Position numbers and translations under genes: made by a program. A stretch of 64,000 nt of DNA from Zygnema cylindricum (Eukaryota > Streptophyta > Zygnematophyceae > Zygnematales > Zygnemataceae), in contig JBBHKE010001871.1 of assembly GCA_037447655.1 (NCBI GenBank), forward strand, positions 62,001-126,000. The letters run 5' to 3'. Below, in pieces: positions 36,237-48,424 of this stretch. The notes below the pieces were generated by a model, which saw nothing but the letters and a program-made list of their open reading frames with translations, was not told the DNA's origin and searched no databases. How positions within the stretch are numbered: the stretch's first letter is position 1; the number at the start of each line of letters is the position of its first letter.

Positions 36237-37295
36237 TGAAACTCTGAGACCTTCATAGGTCCTCAGAAAGGACAGCTTACAAGAAGCCTCTAGGATAACC
36301 CTGACCCTTTTGTGTTACAGCAATAATAACTGCCACCCTGGCAGACAAAAACTCTGACCACCTTCACCTTTGTGAAGGGAAGACTCCTTTGAGTTGATAG
36401 CAAAAAAAATCTTTGAATTAGCTCCCCTTAGCAGTGAGTTATGGAGGGTCAAAGTTGACCTTTTGTATAGAAGCTCTCTGGGAGAGAGGGTCCTATCTAC
36501 TAATTTTTTCTAAGTCCTATCTCTCTCACAGACTCTATCTACTGATGTACGAAGCCAATCAGATTACACTTCCGTACACAAAAGTACAGTTGCCGGTGTA
36601 CTATTTGTACGGCCAATGTACGACATGCCTAAATGTCGACACGTGGTATATCCGAATTTGCTCCCTTAATCCTCGGAGATGTCGCGATCCAATATTATTC
36701 TGCCACGTGTCATCCGATGTGGCGATGACCATAAACCGCCGAAATCCTCTTCCGCGATCTCAGCATTCATTCCGGCCGTCCGATTAAATGCAAATTTAAT
36801 CGTAGCCGTAATAAATACCTGCGCGGTATTCGTTTCGCTATCGAAACAACTGCGCGGTACTTGTTTCATATCTGTACCGTAATCCGTACTTCTTCATAAC
36901 TGGACCTATATATTCCGTAAGCAGTTTCCGTTAAATGAAATATCCTACATGGTAACATTTAAATAATTATCAAACCACATAGCATGTATCATTAGTTATA
37001 GACCTAACAGATAAGGTTACCGTCTACCGGTTGTCTGCCGGCCGGCAGGTACCAGAATCAAATCCTGGATGCATCATTAGTTCTTTTAGTAAATAAACTA
37101 CCTTTAAATAAATCAACTAATTCATTTCTCGCAAACCTCTGGATAGCCTAGGTAGCCATGGCTCTAGCTTCCTCTCCAATTTCTTAGTGAGTGCGACAAG
37201 TGTGGGAGTTGAAGAGAGAAGTTAGAGATAGACTGCCTCGACTTCTTTCTATTTAGACGTAGAAAAGACTTAAAAGAGAACCATCAATTTCTACA
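36237..37295 (-). repeat. 3' LTR of the copia element
   Basis: In minus sense it runs from TGTAGAAATTGATGG to GGTCTCAGAGTTTCA (TG...CA). About 790 bp match the 5' LTR remnant with only scattered substitutions, indicating fairly recent insertion. The outer 5 bp are CAAAC on the plus strand. Confidence 0.85.
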
Positions 37296-37329
37296 CTCCC
37301 TTTATTTTCTAGTCAATCTTTAATTTCAC

Positions 37330-40300
37330 ACCACACTTCTCACTGCAGAAAATTAGCTTAGAGGAAGGCACAGGTTTGGTCATCATATCTGCTACCATCT
37401 CGCTATCTGGTCGGTACTCTAAACTGATTATTTTGTTTTCAACTTTTTCTCAAACAAAGCTGAGTCTAATGTCCATGTGTTTGGCTTTAAAATGATGTTT
37501 AGGATTGGCAGAAATAGCTATTGTTGCCTGATTATCACAATAAATTTTCTACACACCACTCTTAAGGTGACCAAGCTCACCAAGCAAAGACTTGACCCAC
37601 ATCAATTCTTTTACAGCAGAGCAAGAGGCCATATACTCAGCCTCGATGGTGGACTGAGCAATGAGAAATAACCTTTTGCTGTTTGCTACTCCAACAGCAA
37701 GCCCCATCACCCACATATAATACATATCCAAAAGTACATCTCCTCATAGGAGCATCACCATAACTTGCATCACTCCAAGTAGCGATGTCAGTATTCTCCC
37801 CACCCAAATGGAACCATAGATCCCTAGTTCCTATCAAATATCTAAGGACTCTCTTAGCTGCCTCCCAATCCCTCTTAGTGGGAGCATTTAGACTTCTACT
37901 CAACACTCCTACAGCTGCAGCTAAATCCGGCCGGGTACAATTCATAAAATAGATTAGACTTCCCACTACTTGCCTGTAAGCAATAGTCTGCATGAACTTC
38001 TGTTCTTCAGGAGATAATTCCTCGTCTAAGACTGTGACTCCTTCTTCCTCACTCCCCTCACTTCCGTTCTTTAACTCCATTGGAGTTGTACAACTATTAG
38101 CTTTATCCATCTGAAATTTTTCAAGCATGTTCCCTATTGCTTCCTTTTGGGTCAATCTTATAATCTTTTTTTTTCGGTCTCTTTCTACTTGAATTCCCAA
38201 AATATATTTTGCTTCCCCCATATCCTTCATTTCAAGCTTCTTATTCCACTCTCGAGGCGCCTGTTTCAAACCATAAAGAGATTTAATCAGCCGACATACC
38301 TTACTCTCCTCTCCTTCCTCCACAAACCCCTCGGGTTGTCGCATGAAGATCTCCTCTTCCAATTCTCCATGCAAGAAGGCTGTCTTGATGTCCATCTGGT
38401 GCACTTTCATGTCTTCTGCTGCTGCCAGATTGAGAAGTATGCGGACGGAGGGAAATCTTACGATCGGGGCAAAGGTTTCCTCGTAGTCAATTCCCTCCTT
38501 TTGCGTAAATCCCTTTGCCACTAATCGGGCTTTGTAGCGCTCCATTGAGTTATCTGGGTTCAGTTTTAATTTGAAAACCCACTTACAACCGATTGGTTTT
38601 CGGTTAGGTGGACACTCCACCAGCTCCCAAGTATCGGCTGCCATAATTGAGGCCATCTCCTCATTGATGGCTGTCTTCCACCGGTTTCTTTCTGGACAAG
38701 TCATCGCCTCTCCATAAGTCTGAGGTTCATCTTGATAAGATAGTTTTGTTACCTTGTTATTAACCTGTTTTTCTTGCAATCCTTTGCTACTTCTCTTTCC
38801 TCACTCAAAATTTGAGGCCGGAATAGATGGTTCTCGTGGATTCTTTCGAACAAACTCAGCTTCTCCCCTATCCTTTGATTTTCGAATCAATTTCCACCAC
38901 GTCTTCCGCTTCGGGTAGAGTTGTCACTGGAGTTTCCACAGCCGAGTCCTTTTTGGTCTGATTTGTACTTGCAAGAATGTCATCGTCTCTAAAACCTGGA
39001 TAGTTAGGAAGCTCAAAGTTATCAGAATTTTCTGACTCAAATCTGATTTTTACTGACTTTGTATATTTGAAGGGATCCACAGACTTTCCTTCATCCATAA
39101 CTACTAGATGCTTTACTAAGATTATATCTTCTCTTTTTAGATCATAAACTCTATATCCTTTAACATCTTCATCATATCCTAATATGTATCCCGGTTTTCC
39201 TTTATGATCTAGCTTCCAATTGGACCGATCAGTATCTAGACTGAACACTTGACTGCCGAAAACCTTTAAATGAGATAAGTCTGGTTTCCGGCCTGTCCAT
39301 CTCTCATAAGGTGTTTGATCTTTTATAGCTGAAGTAAGAACTCTATTTTTGAGGTAATTAGCATAGTTCATTGCTTCTGCCCAAAACCTTTTTCCTATCT
39401 TCTTATCTGACAACATACTTCTAGCACTTTCACTTAGTGTTCTATTTAACCTTTCAGCTACCCCATTCTGTTCCTGATTTTGTGGAACTGTCTTTTGGTG
39501 TTGAACCCCATCTTCCCCCAAAAAATCCTCAAACTGGTTAGAAGTATACTCTCCACCATTGTCACTCGTTACTCTCTTGATTGGAGTTTCATGGAGTTTT
39601 TCGCTCCATGCTTTATATTGTCTAAAACAGTCCTCAGCTTCTGACTTGTTTTTCAAAAAATATACTCGGGAATACCGAGACCAATCATCAGTTATAGTCA
39701 TCATTAATCTCTTCCCTCTGGGTGAGGGCACTTTAGCCGGTCCCCAAATATCTGTGTGTATTAGATCTAGAATTTTTTCTCCCTAATAGGTGGCTGTTTT
39801 AGGAAACGGTAATCTGTGTGGTTTACCTTGAGCACATCCACTACAATCACTTATATTATCACTCTCACTGAATTGAATCCCTTCCACCACTCCCATCTTT
39901 TTCATCTCTCTTAACTTATCTAAATTCACATGCCCAAGCCTCTTATGCCACATCATAATATCATGAACACCAGCGTAATAAAGTTTTTTTGTTTCATTAC
40001 TTAAAATCAGCCTAAACATCCCTTGGCTACCTTTCTCTACAATAAAATAGACATCCTCCTCAAAACTAGCAGTAAAGACTCCTTTCCTAGTGCTAGTATT
40101 AAAACCCTTATCATCTAATACAGATGTAGAGATGAGGTTTTTGTTCAGCTCCGGAATATACAATACATCAGAGAATGTTACTATGGATGTCTGTCCTTCT
40201 ACTAACACTTTCAAATATACCGATCCTACAAGAGTAGTAGTGACTATCCTCCCATCCCCGTACTCTATCTCTACGGTGGGAATCTTTCTTATCTTACTGA

Positions 40301-41258
40301 ACAGGTGCTTATCCTTGCACATGTGCATGGAGGCACTTGAATCTATAATCCAGCCTGCTTCACCTTTCAATCCACCGTAAGCACATTTCTGCCTTCGTGG
40401 AATTTCAACCTCGTTTTTGGCCTCCAACTCTTTATCTAATAAGAGCTCATCGTCCTCGTCCTCGGATTCCGCCTCGTGTACCTATGTCACAAGGGCCTTT
40501 TTCTTTCCTCTTGGGGTTCCACCGGTCTGCCCCTCCTTTAACAGAAGCTCGGTTAGCTTAGTGCACCCTGCCATATAGTGCCCCGGTTTCTTACAAAAAT
40601 GGCATAAACCTTTGGGAGCCCTTGGTCCAAACTCGTCGGTCTGATTTTTCTGCTCCCTCCCTCCATAGTTTCCGGTCGGTTTCCGGGAATCCTTGTTCCT
40701 CCAATCGGTCGCAGTTGCCAGGGCTTACCCACTTTTTCCTCCCCTTCGGATCTCAATCGTATTCTCCCGAACGAGAATCATCCTTACCACCGAGTTCCAT
40801 ATCCACCTTGAGTCCGGCAAGTCTTGCACACGATTGACTATGTTCTCGAACTCATCGGGTAACTTCATCAGTAAACAGTTAACCTTTTCTTTCTCACTAA
40901 AAACTTTTCCCGCACTCTCTAGCTCAATGAAGAGTGTAGCAAGCTCATTGCAAAAATCCAACATCTTCCCCCCTTTGTATACATACTCCTTAACTTTCTG
41001 ATCAACCAACTGTTGTTGCTGAATCGTACCACTTTGGTACATCTCTATGAGAGCCATCCAAAGATCGGATGCCTTTTCTACCTGCAAATGAGGACATGCA
41101 AGCCCTTGAGTAAGATGGCGGAGGATGAATTGCTTTGCCGCCATATTGTTGAAGTCCCAGGTATTAGTATCATTCTCCTCGTTCCTCGGAATAGGTGACA
41201 TGAATGCTGAACCAGTTGCTATTAGTGTGGTAGTCTCCTTCTCCGTTCCTTTGTCCAC
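37330..41258 (-). pseudogene. Copia gag-pol polyprotein, inactivated
   Basis: Domains appear in the usual copia order: gag (41258-40725, LWMALIEMYQSGT region), a CCHC zinc knuckle in another frame (CHFCKKPGHYMAGC, about 40605-40565), protease (WIIDSSAS at about 40345, where the usual DSGAS or DTGAS reads DSSAS), the GAG-pre-integrase HHCC zinc module (about 39945-39820), integrase (HTDIWGP; SDNGGEY; NGVAERLNRT), RT (39k-38k; WVFKLKLN, KARLVAKGF, MDIKTAFLHG) and RNase H (TIEAEYMA, about 37650). A TAG stop at about 39783 splits the frame before integrase. In RT the sequence jumps from LKQAPREWNKKL to EMKDMGEAKYI, losing about 60 residues with the catalytic YVDD box. More frameshifts follow near 38.8 and 37.65 kb. 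It cannot encode a working polyprotein. Confidence 0.85.
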
Positions 41259-42552
41259 TGAAATTCTATGGGCTCCATTGCCACACAAAATTCGCAGGTC
41301 TAAAGGAAGCTAATCTAGATAGTGCTGACTCCAACTTGATATAAACCCAAATGACTGACCCCTTGACAATCAGAACCCCAATATAGCTTCACCCTTGTGA
41401 AATAACACTTTGTGTGTGCTTAGTTCCACCACAGAATGCTAAGTTAGAATATGAGACTTGGACACATTCACCCACTTTGACTTTCCCTAAGTAATGCAGC
41501 CACCAAGGCAGGCAAGACTCTGGTCGACTACACCCTTGTAGCCTGTACTCCCCTGAGTCCGGAGCAACAAGAATCACTGAAATTGGTCAACTGAGTTGAT
41601 AGTTATGGCTGGCCAAAGTTTGCCATTTATACAAGGTGCTTTCTGGGAGAGGCCTACAAGAAATATTCTAAGTCCTAAACCCCTATCTAAACCCTCTATT
41701 TCTGAGGCACGGACCAATCATATTACTGTAGAGTACATAAAGGTACAAGTACTGCTATACCTTTTGTACGGCCATCGTACGACATGGCCAAAAAGTCAAC
41801 ACATGTCCTATCCGGATTCGCTCTTATAATCCCCAAAATTCGTGCTTCCAAATCTTATCTCTCCACGTGGCGCTAGGTCATGCCACGTCAGAAAAACGGT
41901 ACCGTACAGGAAAGTACAGGTGCCGGAGTACTTTCTGTACGGAGAGTGTACGATATTGCTATAATGTGACATTTGTCACATCCGGATTTGTTGTGTTCCG
42001 TTCCGGAGATTCCGCAACCTGTAAGATGTCACCACGTGTCATCCGGAGTGGTGACGTCCGCAAACCGCCAAATTATCCTTTCGCGTAGCCGGCGCTAATC
42101 ACGACTGTCCGATTTATTTCGGCATTTCATACGGACCGTCGAAACAAATGTCCGTACTATTTGTTTCGTCTGGTACTAAAAGTACAACTATTTCTATGCC
42201 CTATATACCGTAACCCAGTTAAATGGAATACCCTGCCTATAAATATTTAGATATTTATCAAACCCAATACGTCCTAACACTAGTCCTAGACTAAATGGAC
42301 AAAGCTAACGGCTACAGGATGTTTGACGGACGGTAGGTACTAGGATCAATGTCTGTCAAATACCTTTTTAGTAAATATACCCATTGTTTATTCGTGTCTC
42401 TCTGAAGAGCTTAGGCAGCCATGGCTCTAGCTCCCTCTCCAGCCTTCAGTGACTACAACAAGTGTGGGGGCTTGGAGAAGGAGGTTAGAGGCAGACTGCC
42501 TCTGCTACTTTTCTATCCTAAAACAGACCTAGAAAATACATAAATATCAACA
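41259..42552 (-). mobile_element. Solo LTR nested in the copia leader/gag
   Basis: In minus sense it runs from TGTTGATATTTATG to AGAATTTCA. The flanking 5 bp are identical: TCCAC at 41254-41258 and TCCAC at 42553-42557. It is 1294 bp and diverged from the host element's own LTRs, but it has the same ends as the solo LTR at 4997-5877. With it removed, host gag sequence is contiguous across the site. Confidence 0.85.
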
Positions 42553-42779
42553 TCCACCACCTCTCCTTCCTTTGTCTCCTCCGTTGAAGATGGATCTGCT
42601 TTCTTTATGAATCTGCTTCCTCAAAACCTTGGAGGGATTCGAAGACTTGATGGACGCCCCACTCGTCCACTCACTATCCCCCAAAACCTTTTCTCGCATA
42701 GAGCTCATGTTACATACTTTCCTAGTATATGAAGCCAATTCCATTAAAGATGGGTACTCTAGAGGGTGAGCCTATAACC
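42553..42779 (-). other. Leader and gag start of the copia element
   Basis: Immediately inside the 5' LTR the minus strand reads GGTTATAGGCTC, an imperfect relative of the TGGTATCAGAGC primer-binding site used by many plant copia elements. A short minus frame (42744-42553) follows and is cut by the nested solo LTR. Confidence 0.45.
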
Positions 42780-43573
42780 TGAAACTCTGAGACCTCCATA
42801 GGTCCTCAAAAAGGACAGCTTGCAAGAAGCCTCTAGGATAACCCTGACCCCTTTGTGTTACAGCAATAATAACTGCCACCCTGGCAGACAAAAATTCTGA
42901 CCACCTTCACCTTTGTGAAGGCAAGACTCTCTTGAGTCGATAGCAAAAAAAATCTCTGAATTTGCTCCCCTGAGCAGTGAGTTACGGAGGGTCAAAGTTG
43001 ACCTTTTGTACAGAAGCTCTCTGGGAGAGACGGTCCTATCTACTAATTTTTTCTAAGTCCTATCTCTCTCACAGACTCTATCTACTGATGTTCGAAGCCA
43101 ATCAGATTACACTTTTGTACACAAAAGTACAGTTACCGATGTACTTTCTGTACGGCCAATGTACTACATGCCTAAATGTCGACACGTGGTATATCCGGAT
43201 TTGCTCCCTTAATCCTCAGAGATGTCGTGATCCAATATTATTCTGCCACGTGTCATCCGATGTGGCGATGACCATAAACCGCCGAAATCCTCTTTCGCGA
43301 TCTCGACATTCATTCCGGCCGTCCGATTAAATGCAAATTTAATCGTAGCCGTAATAAACACCTGCGCGGTATCCGTTTCGCTATCGAAACAAATGCGCGG
43401 TACTTGTTTCATATCCGTACCGTAATCCGTATTTCTTCATAACTGGACCTATGTATTCCGTAAGCAGTTTCCGTTAAATGAAATATCCTGTATGGTAACG
43501 TTTAAATAATTATCAAACCATGTAAGCATGTATCATTAGTTTTAGACCTAACAGATAAGGTTACCGTCTACCA
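42780..43573 (-). repeat. 5' LTR of the copia element, truncated
   Basis: It matches 36237 to about 37034. The remaining roughly 260 bp (the U3 start) are missing, and the hAT pseudogene resumes directly at 43577. Confidence 0.8.
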
Positions 43574-43576
43574 ATA

Positions 43577-43975
43577 TTATTTTAACTCCTCCAAAACGTG
43601 CACTCCTTCGGAATATCCTTCTCCTCCATTGGTCGAAATATTATTTAAGTATTGACCAATCATGTGAAGACCATGATAATTCTTCCCCACATTTGGGACA
43701 CCTTTGTCACACTCCCTCATTAATCGTACCACTGGCTCTGAAAGTGCCACAACTTCTTTCACTCTTATCGAAAATGTCGGGTTTAAAATGTGGCCTTTGA
43801 TCTTAGTCCCCTCGGATTTGTATGCAGGCTTGCCCATCCACTGTTTGTCGTCATTGTCAAACATTAAACGCTCGAGGCTATCCTTCACCTCTAAAAACCG
43901 TTGGAGCATGATAAATTTTGTCGCGAACTGAGTCTTGTCATGCCGTAAGACGTCGGCGGGTATTATTGATCCAAC
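43577..43975 (-). pseudogene. hAT transposase, central fragment
   Basis: In minus sense the translation reads PADVLRHDKTQFATKFIM, then LQRFLEVKDSLERLM, then RVKEVVALSEPVVRLMRECD and KNYHGLHMIGQYLN. This matches the middle of DUF659-type hAT transposases (the TRFATKF, L...LR..D and MG..Y blocks). The DDE catalytic N-terminal part and the rest of the C-terminus are not contiguous. It belongs with 35960-36236. Confidence 0.75.
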
Positions 43976-45344
43976 TCATACTAATTGTGTCTTTGTGACG
44001 TAACAGGTCTGTACGGTAGCATACGGCCTGAAGTACGGGCAGGATAGAAACTTGATTATGTACTCATGTACGGTACGGAGTGAACGCTGTACGGAACCCA
44101 CATGGAATTGGGCTGCGGTACAGCATTGGATGTTCAGAACTCAACGGCTCCGAACGTGACAAATGTCAAAGTCGTGGACCCTCGGAGGTTCATGCATTTA
44201 TTTTTGCTTAGCGTAGGGAGGGTTTTTATCCTCGAGGTGTAGATGTAAGGCATCCCGAGGCGGCCACGCAGCGGCCGTCTCTAGAACTGGCAGTGTTTGA
44301 GCATAGATCCTGCACGCTCAGAGACACATAGAAATTAGTGTACCTGTACGGTTAGCACAAAGCATAGCATAAAGGCCAAATGGCACAATAGGACAAATTG
44401 CAAATTTTAACACGGGAATCCAACATTGTAAAGTTGTCCCTTTCTGACCAGCTTATTCTCGAGATTTGTCGAACTTGTGGGAATTAGGGTTTCGGCCTGA
44501 TTATTTATCGCAGACCAGTTTTTGAGTTAGGGTTTCTTCTCTGATCCATAGCTTATGCTAGTATCTGTCTCTGAGCTTTCTCACTTTCTCTTGTAATCAA
44601 GTCCTTTCCTAAATCTAGCGGCGCAAGCCAGCCTGCAAGGTTTCCTTCCAAATTATTGTGTACTTGCTCTGGTGTATTTATTGTGTTATGTGGATTTAGT
44701 ATTTTCTTGTTTTCAAAGTGTTGATTGTGCGGTTCAGCTCTCCTTTAAGCCTGATCTTGGGGAACGCCGGCTATCTCGGTTTCTTCGTCTGGTTGGAGGA
44801 GGGTTATCGGCTAACCAGTTCGACTCCTGTAGGGAATATCAAAGACTTCAGGGCCTAGTGGCTACTGTCGCAAATTTCCAACCTTACTTACCTTACCTTG
44901 CTTTACCTTTTGTTTTTCTCAGTTCATGTGATTTGCATATTTGTTTTTTCCCAACATATTCATTTATTGTTTTCTCGCTGTATAAATGCTTTGTATGTTG
45001 GATGCGGTCACAAACACTGTACATATATGTTGATTGGATNNNNNNNNNNTTAATTTTGTAAGTATGTTTTTTTGAAATAAATGTGGTAGTTTAAGCCTGC
45101 TAACCTGCCAGAAACTAGATTCATCGTTTTATAGTGTACTTTTCGGGTATTGTGTTAAATTCTATTTCCGCAGCTGGTTTCCGGATGGTATTTTTGCGGA
45201 TGAAAACTTGATACCAAGTTTCACATTGTAAGACATTACAACAAGCATGCTAATGTATTAAAGGACTATCTTGCGGTGGAAATATAGCACATAAATTCCC
45301 GCCCACTATAACTGTATATAAACTGTGGACGTGGCACATAGCGA
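43976..45344. other. Non-coding stretch with an assembly gap
   Basis: Ten N lie at 45040-45049. A plus frame from 44672 (about 125 codons) runs into the gap and has no known motif. TTAGGGTTT occurs at 44484 and 44526, a common plant promoter telo-box motif, but no gene follows convincingly. Nothing is assigned. Confidence 0.4.
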
Positions 45345-45457
45345 TAATCCAGCTCCCGATTGGCGGTCTCAAATTAATATCCGGACAAGTGTATACAGAG
45401 AAAAGATGTTTTGAGTGGCGAAAAAATTATTAACCCTAATAGCGATACACGGTGCAG
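45345..45457. mobile_element. Family-1 palindromic element, right half only
   Basis: Right arm only: CCGATTGGCGGTCTCAAATT, AGAAAAGATGTTTTGAGTGG and the end TAGCGATACACGGTGCA. Confidence 0.7.
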
Positions 45458-45570
45458 GTGTCAAATATATGTCAATATCACCCGCCCTTAAATACACGAT
45501 ATAAAGGTGGCGTTCTATCAGGAAATTATGTAATCGTACGAACAACATTACAGAATGTTACACTTTGAAC

Positions 45571-45840
45571 CATAGTTCAAAAGTAGGCGTTTTTATGGTA
45601 GGCCTTTGGTCGACGCCTTTATCTTAAATTGTGTTATGGGCTTTTCATGTGATATTTTGCTACTTAGATCAAAGACCGTCCAATCGTCCGAATTTGATGG
45701 TGTAAATAAAGTTTTTTTGTATGAATGTTTTAATTGGTCCTAATTGGTCCAAATACAATATAGGTCTTAAGGTCATATCGTATGTTTTGCGTACGATAGA
45801 CATATTGTATGGGCCTACTTTCACCTACTTTAGAACTATG
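45571..45840 (-). mobile_element. hAT-like non-autonomous element, copy 3 (internally deleted)
   Basis: The termini CATAGTTCAAAAGTAGG and CCTACTTTAGAACTATG, with flanks CTTTGAAC (45563-45570) and TTTTGAAC (45841-45848), give a 7-of-8 duplication. It is 270 bp and lacks the middle seen in the other copies. Confidence 0.85.
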
Positions 45841-46801
45841 TTTTGAACGATGTTCTCTCGCGCAGAGACTGTAATCTACGTGCTCAAAAATGAGTGGTAC
45901 CACGTAAGATAAGATCGTATATTGAAAATTGTCAAATATTTTTTGCACCGACCAACTTCAATTGGAAATCGTCATTTGCATACCATGTACGTGCCGACCA
46001 GGGTATCGTACCACACAAATTTTGTAATCTTTGCAAACGCTTGTCAGATGCCAGCTCATTATTTGCAACGCTTCTCAGATGCCAGTTCATTATTTTTTGG
46101 GGTTTTGCTTTTTTGCGTGATGAATGAGCGCTTCCACAAATAGTGTGACGAATGGAAGGTAACAAAAATAGCACGACGAAAGCTCGTTACGAGATCACTT
46201 TCGTGATTTTAGTTGAATTTTTTAATACATATATCATGTGCGAAATTTTTCGATTTCAGTTGGTTTGCCGTCGTGACACATGAATTCATCATCCAACGTG
46301 TCGCGGCTCAATTTTTTCTGTAAATGGTGATGTACCTCCTCGAGGTACATCACCATTTACAAAACTTTCGAAGCGAATTCTAACATTAATAGCGGATCGA
46401 ACTTGTTTATAGAGTACTAAATTTGGTAAACGTCTGCGAAAGAATCTCGCTATATGGAGTTATATTTTAAAAGTTATAGCGATGGGTGTATTTAGGTGAC
46501 AGCGTGGGGTCTAAATAACAAGTGGGTATCATTGAAACGGGTCAAGGGTCAAATTAGTACCGAAATTTTGCGTGTACGTTTCATAAAGTTCTAATGAAAT
46601 GTTTAGCTTGCACGGTAGTTAGTTTCGTACAAATTTTAGTACGAAACGTCACTTTCACTTAAGGGAATTTAGTAGGAAGTTTCGCGTGCGAAATTTGCGA
46701 CGCACGATCGTGCGAAGTCGCGTTTCGTTTGGCGCGAACTTTTGCACGTAAATGTTACGTAGTGAAACGTAACGTTTGATTGGTTAGTAAAGTGCTAAGT
46801 A
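45841..46801. other. Non-coding stretch
   Basis: It contains a perfect hairpin (46320-46360) and, at 46,620-46,760, several short inverted motifs (TTTCGTAC/GTACGAAA, TTTCGCAC/GTGCGAA). No gene was recognised. Confidence 0.4.
46320..46360. repeat. Perfect 19-bp hairpin with 3-nt loop
   Basis: GTAAATGGTGATGTACCTC is followed by CTC and then its exact reverse complement. Nothing similar was found elsewhere in the window. Confidence 0.9.
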
Positions 46802-47255
46802 GTTAGTAAGAGATTTCGCACGTTTTTGCATTGGTCAGTCGGAGTCCTTGCTGATCAATGATTAGACCAGGTAAAAGCCTGTTAAAACGGAGCGTTGACT
46901 CTGGCCTACTAGTCCAGGGCGATGATGGATAAATAGTGAAGTGTAAGAGGAGAGTAGACATCTTTTCCTTTGGAAAACTTTGTGGAAATTTCGATTGAAC
47001 TTGGTCTTGAGCGATTAATACCAAATCGGAGAAAAAACATTTTTTCATTGAAATCTCTTACTAACTAAATAGTGTTTTAGTTGTTATGGCGATGATTGAT
47101 AAATAGTGAAATGTAAGAGGAGAGTAGACATCTTTTCCTTTGGAAAAGTTTGTGGAAATTCCGACTGATCTTGGTCTTGAGCGATTAATACCAAATTGGA
47201 GAAAAAACATTTTTGCATTGAAATCTCTTACTAACGAAATAGTGTTTTAGTAGTT
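46802..47255. repeat. Fold-back repeat with tandem-duplicated right part
   Basis: GTTAGTAAGAGATTTC at 46802-46817 is mirrored by GAAATCTCTTACTAAC at 47050-47065 and 47220-47235 (the second has one base of change beyond it). The reason is a 170-bp tandem duplication: 46918-47087 and 47088-47255, near identical. It may be a non-autonomous DNA element whose right half was duplicated. Confidence 0.75.
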
Positions 47256-48016
47256 AAGAGATAGAATTATCAAGAGTGGAGAGTAGTGGAAAACACTTTA
47301 ATAAGAAGGGTTAAGCCACGAGGGCAAGAGACCAAGCTAATGTTATGTGGACATAAGTTTTTTTTAATTTAAAGTTTATCCTTATGTGAGTGTGGTCCAA
47401 TGTGGATGTGTATTTTCCAATGTGTGGAATGTGTGGTTGGGATTGTTTGTCGTAATGGGATTTTTCTGAGAGGTAAGAGCTCCTGTTACACGAATGCTTT
47501 TGTGAAGAAACATCCAACGGTCATTGCTACCTCCCAGACATTTGGAGAATATTGGCAAGATTCTCTGTAATGTTGTTCGCGTATAAAAACAATATTAGAG
47601 GTACGACGTAGTACGGATAGGTCTCGATTTCTGTAAACTACCTCACTTTTCGTTTGATGGAACGCCACCCTAATAAATAATAAGCAAATCAACAAAAAAA
47701 CAGAAAAAAAAACCGTACCAGTCGGTTACTGGGCTCGCACTATTTGAGCCGAAACGGTTAAAACCGTTAACGAACTAAAAAAACCGAACTTGCAAAAAAT
47801 CGGATGACCTCGGTTTGAATTTTGAAACGGTTCCATTTCAAACCGGGGCGACTTTTTCGTATGATACTTTGGATCTGATTACCGCGTCGCACGAAATTAC
47901 GTCCACTAGATCGCATGGCCCATATGTATCCGACGGCTACCATCGACTTGACACTATTGTGGCCAAAATGTACGATCCGACGGTTAAGACGACGCGACAC
48001 TAAAATTGGCGAGATT
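47256..48016. other. Non-coding stretch
   Basis: No recognisable gene. Short frames on both strands lack motifs. AACCGTTAACG- and AACGG-type motifs recur at 47,750-47,870. Confidence 0.4.
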
Positions 48017-48130
48017 TGTTGGAGGAATGTCCACTTCGGACTCCACACGTGTGTATCGTAGTAAATACTGGTTACGCCAATGCGCCGTTCATTGCCGTAA
48101 ATTCGGTTTCAGGCGCTTGCATGCACCATC

Positions 48131-48202
48131 GGCCGGGTAGCTCAGTTGGTAGAGCTAGTGTACGGCTAACACAAGGTCCCGGGTTCGATCCCAGGCTTGG
48201 CC
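48131..48202 (+). ncRNA. tRNA-like cloverleaf 1 (anticodon-position GGC)
   Basis: These 72 nt fold as a tRNA. The acceptor stem GGCCGGG/CTTGGCC pairs fully with two G-T wobbles. The D stem GCTC/GAGC is perfect. The anticodon stem AGTGT/ACACA has one mismatch, and the T arm CCGGG/CCAGG has one mismatch around TTCGATC. A-box TAGCTCAGTTGG and B-box GGTTCGATCC are canonical Pol III promoter boxes. Position 33 is C instead of the invariant U and position 37 is a pyrimidine, so a working tRNA-Ala is unlikely. It is probably a tRNA-derived promoter module. Confidence 0.6.
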
Positions 48203-48424
48203 ATTTTCCAAAGTTTTCACTTTGGCGCCCATGCGATATGTTGAATATCGCCGATCCTCAACATGGTATCAGAGCGAGGGGGATCAGGTTTACATGGACA
48301 ATTATGACCGGCTACCTCTCGAGGGGGGGTGTTGACGTACGTGAAACGTGCTCTCGATATCTCGAATTGTGGTAAATATCCACACTGAAAGGTATATAAA
48401 ATTGGACCCACCAACGTAACATCT

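Larger units (their letters stand above)
36237..43573 (-). mobile_element. Ty1/copia retrotransposon, defective, with nested solo LTR
   Basis: The 3' LTR is at 36237-37295, the internal gag-pol spans 37330-42770, and a truncated 5' LTR is at 42780-43573; the two LTRs are very similar. A polypurine tract (minus sense AAATAAAGGGAG) precedes the 3' LTR. The element is broken inside a hAT transposase gene and itself contains a solo LTR (41259-42552). The target duplication cannot be verified because the outer end of the 5' LTR is missing. Confidence 0.85.

Noticed and set aside
44672-45039. Plus-strand open frame before the second N gap
   Set aside because: No recognisable domain and truncated by the gap. 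Its hydrophobic Phe/Leu runs match T-rich DNA.
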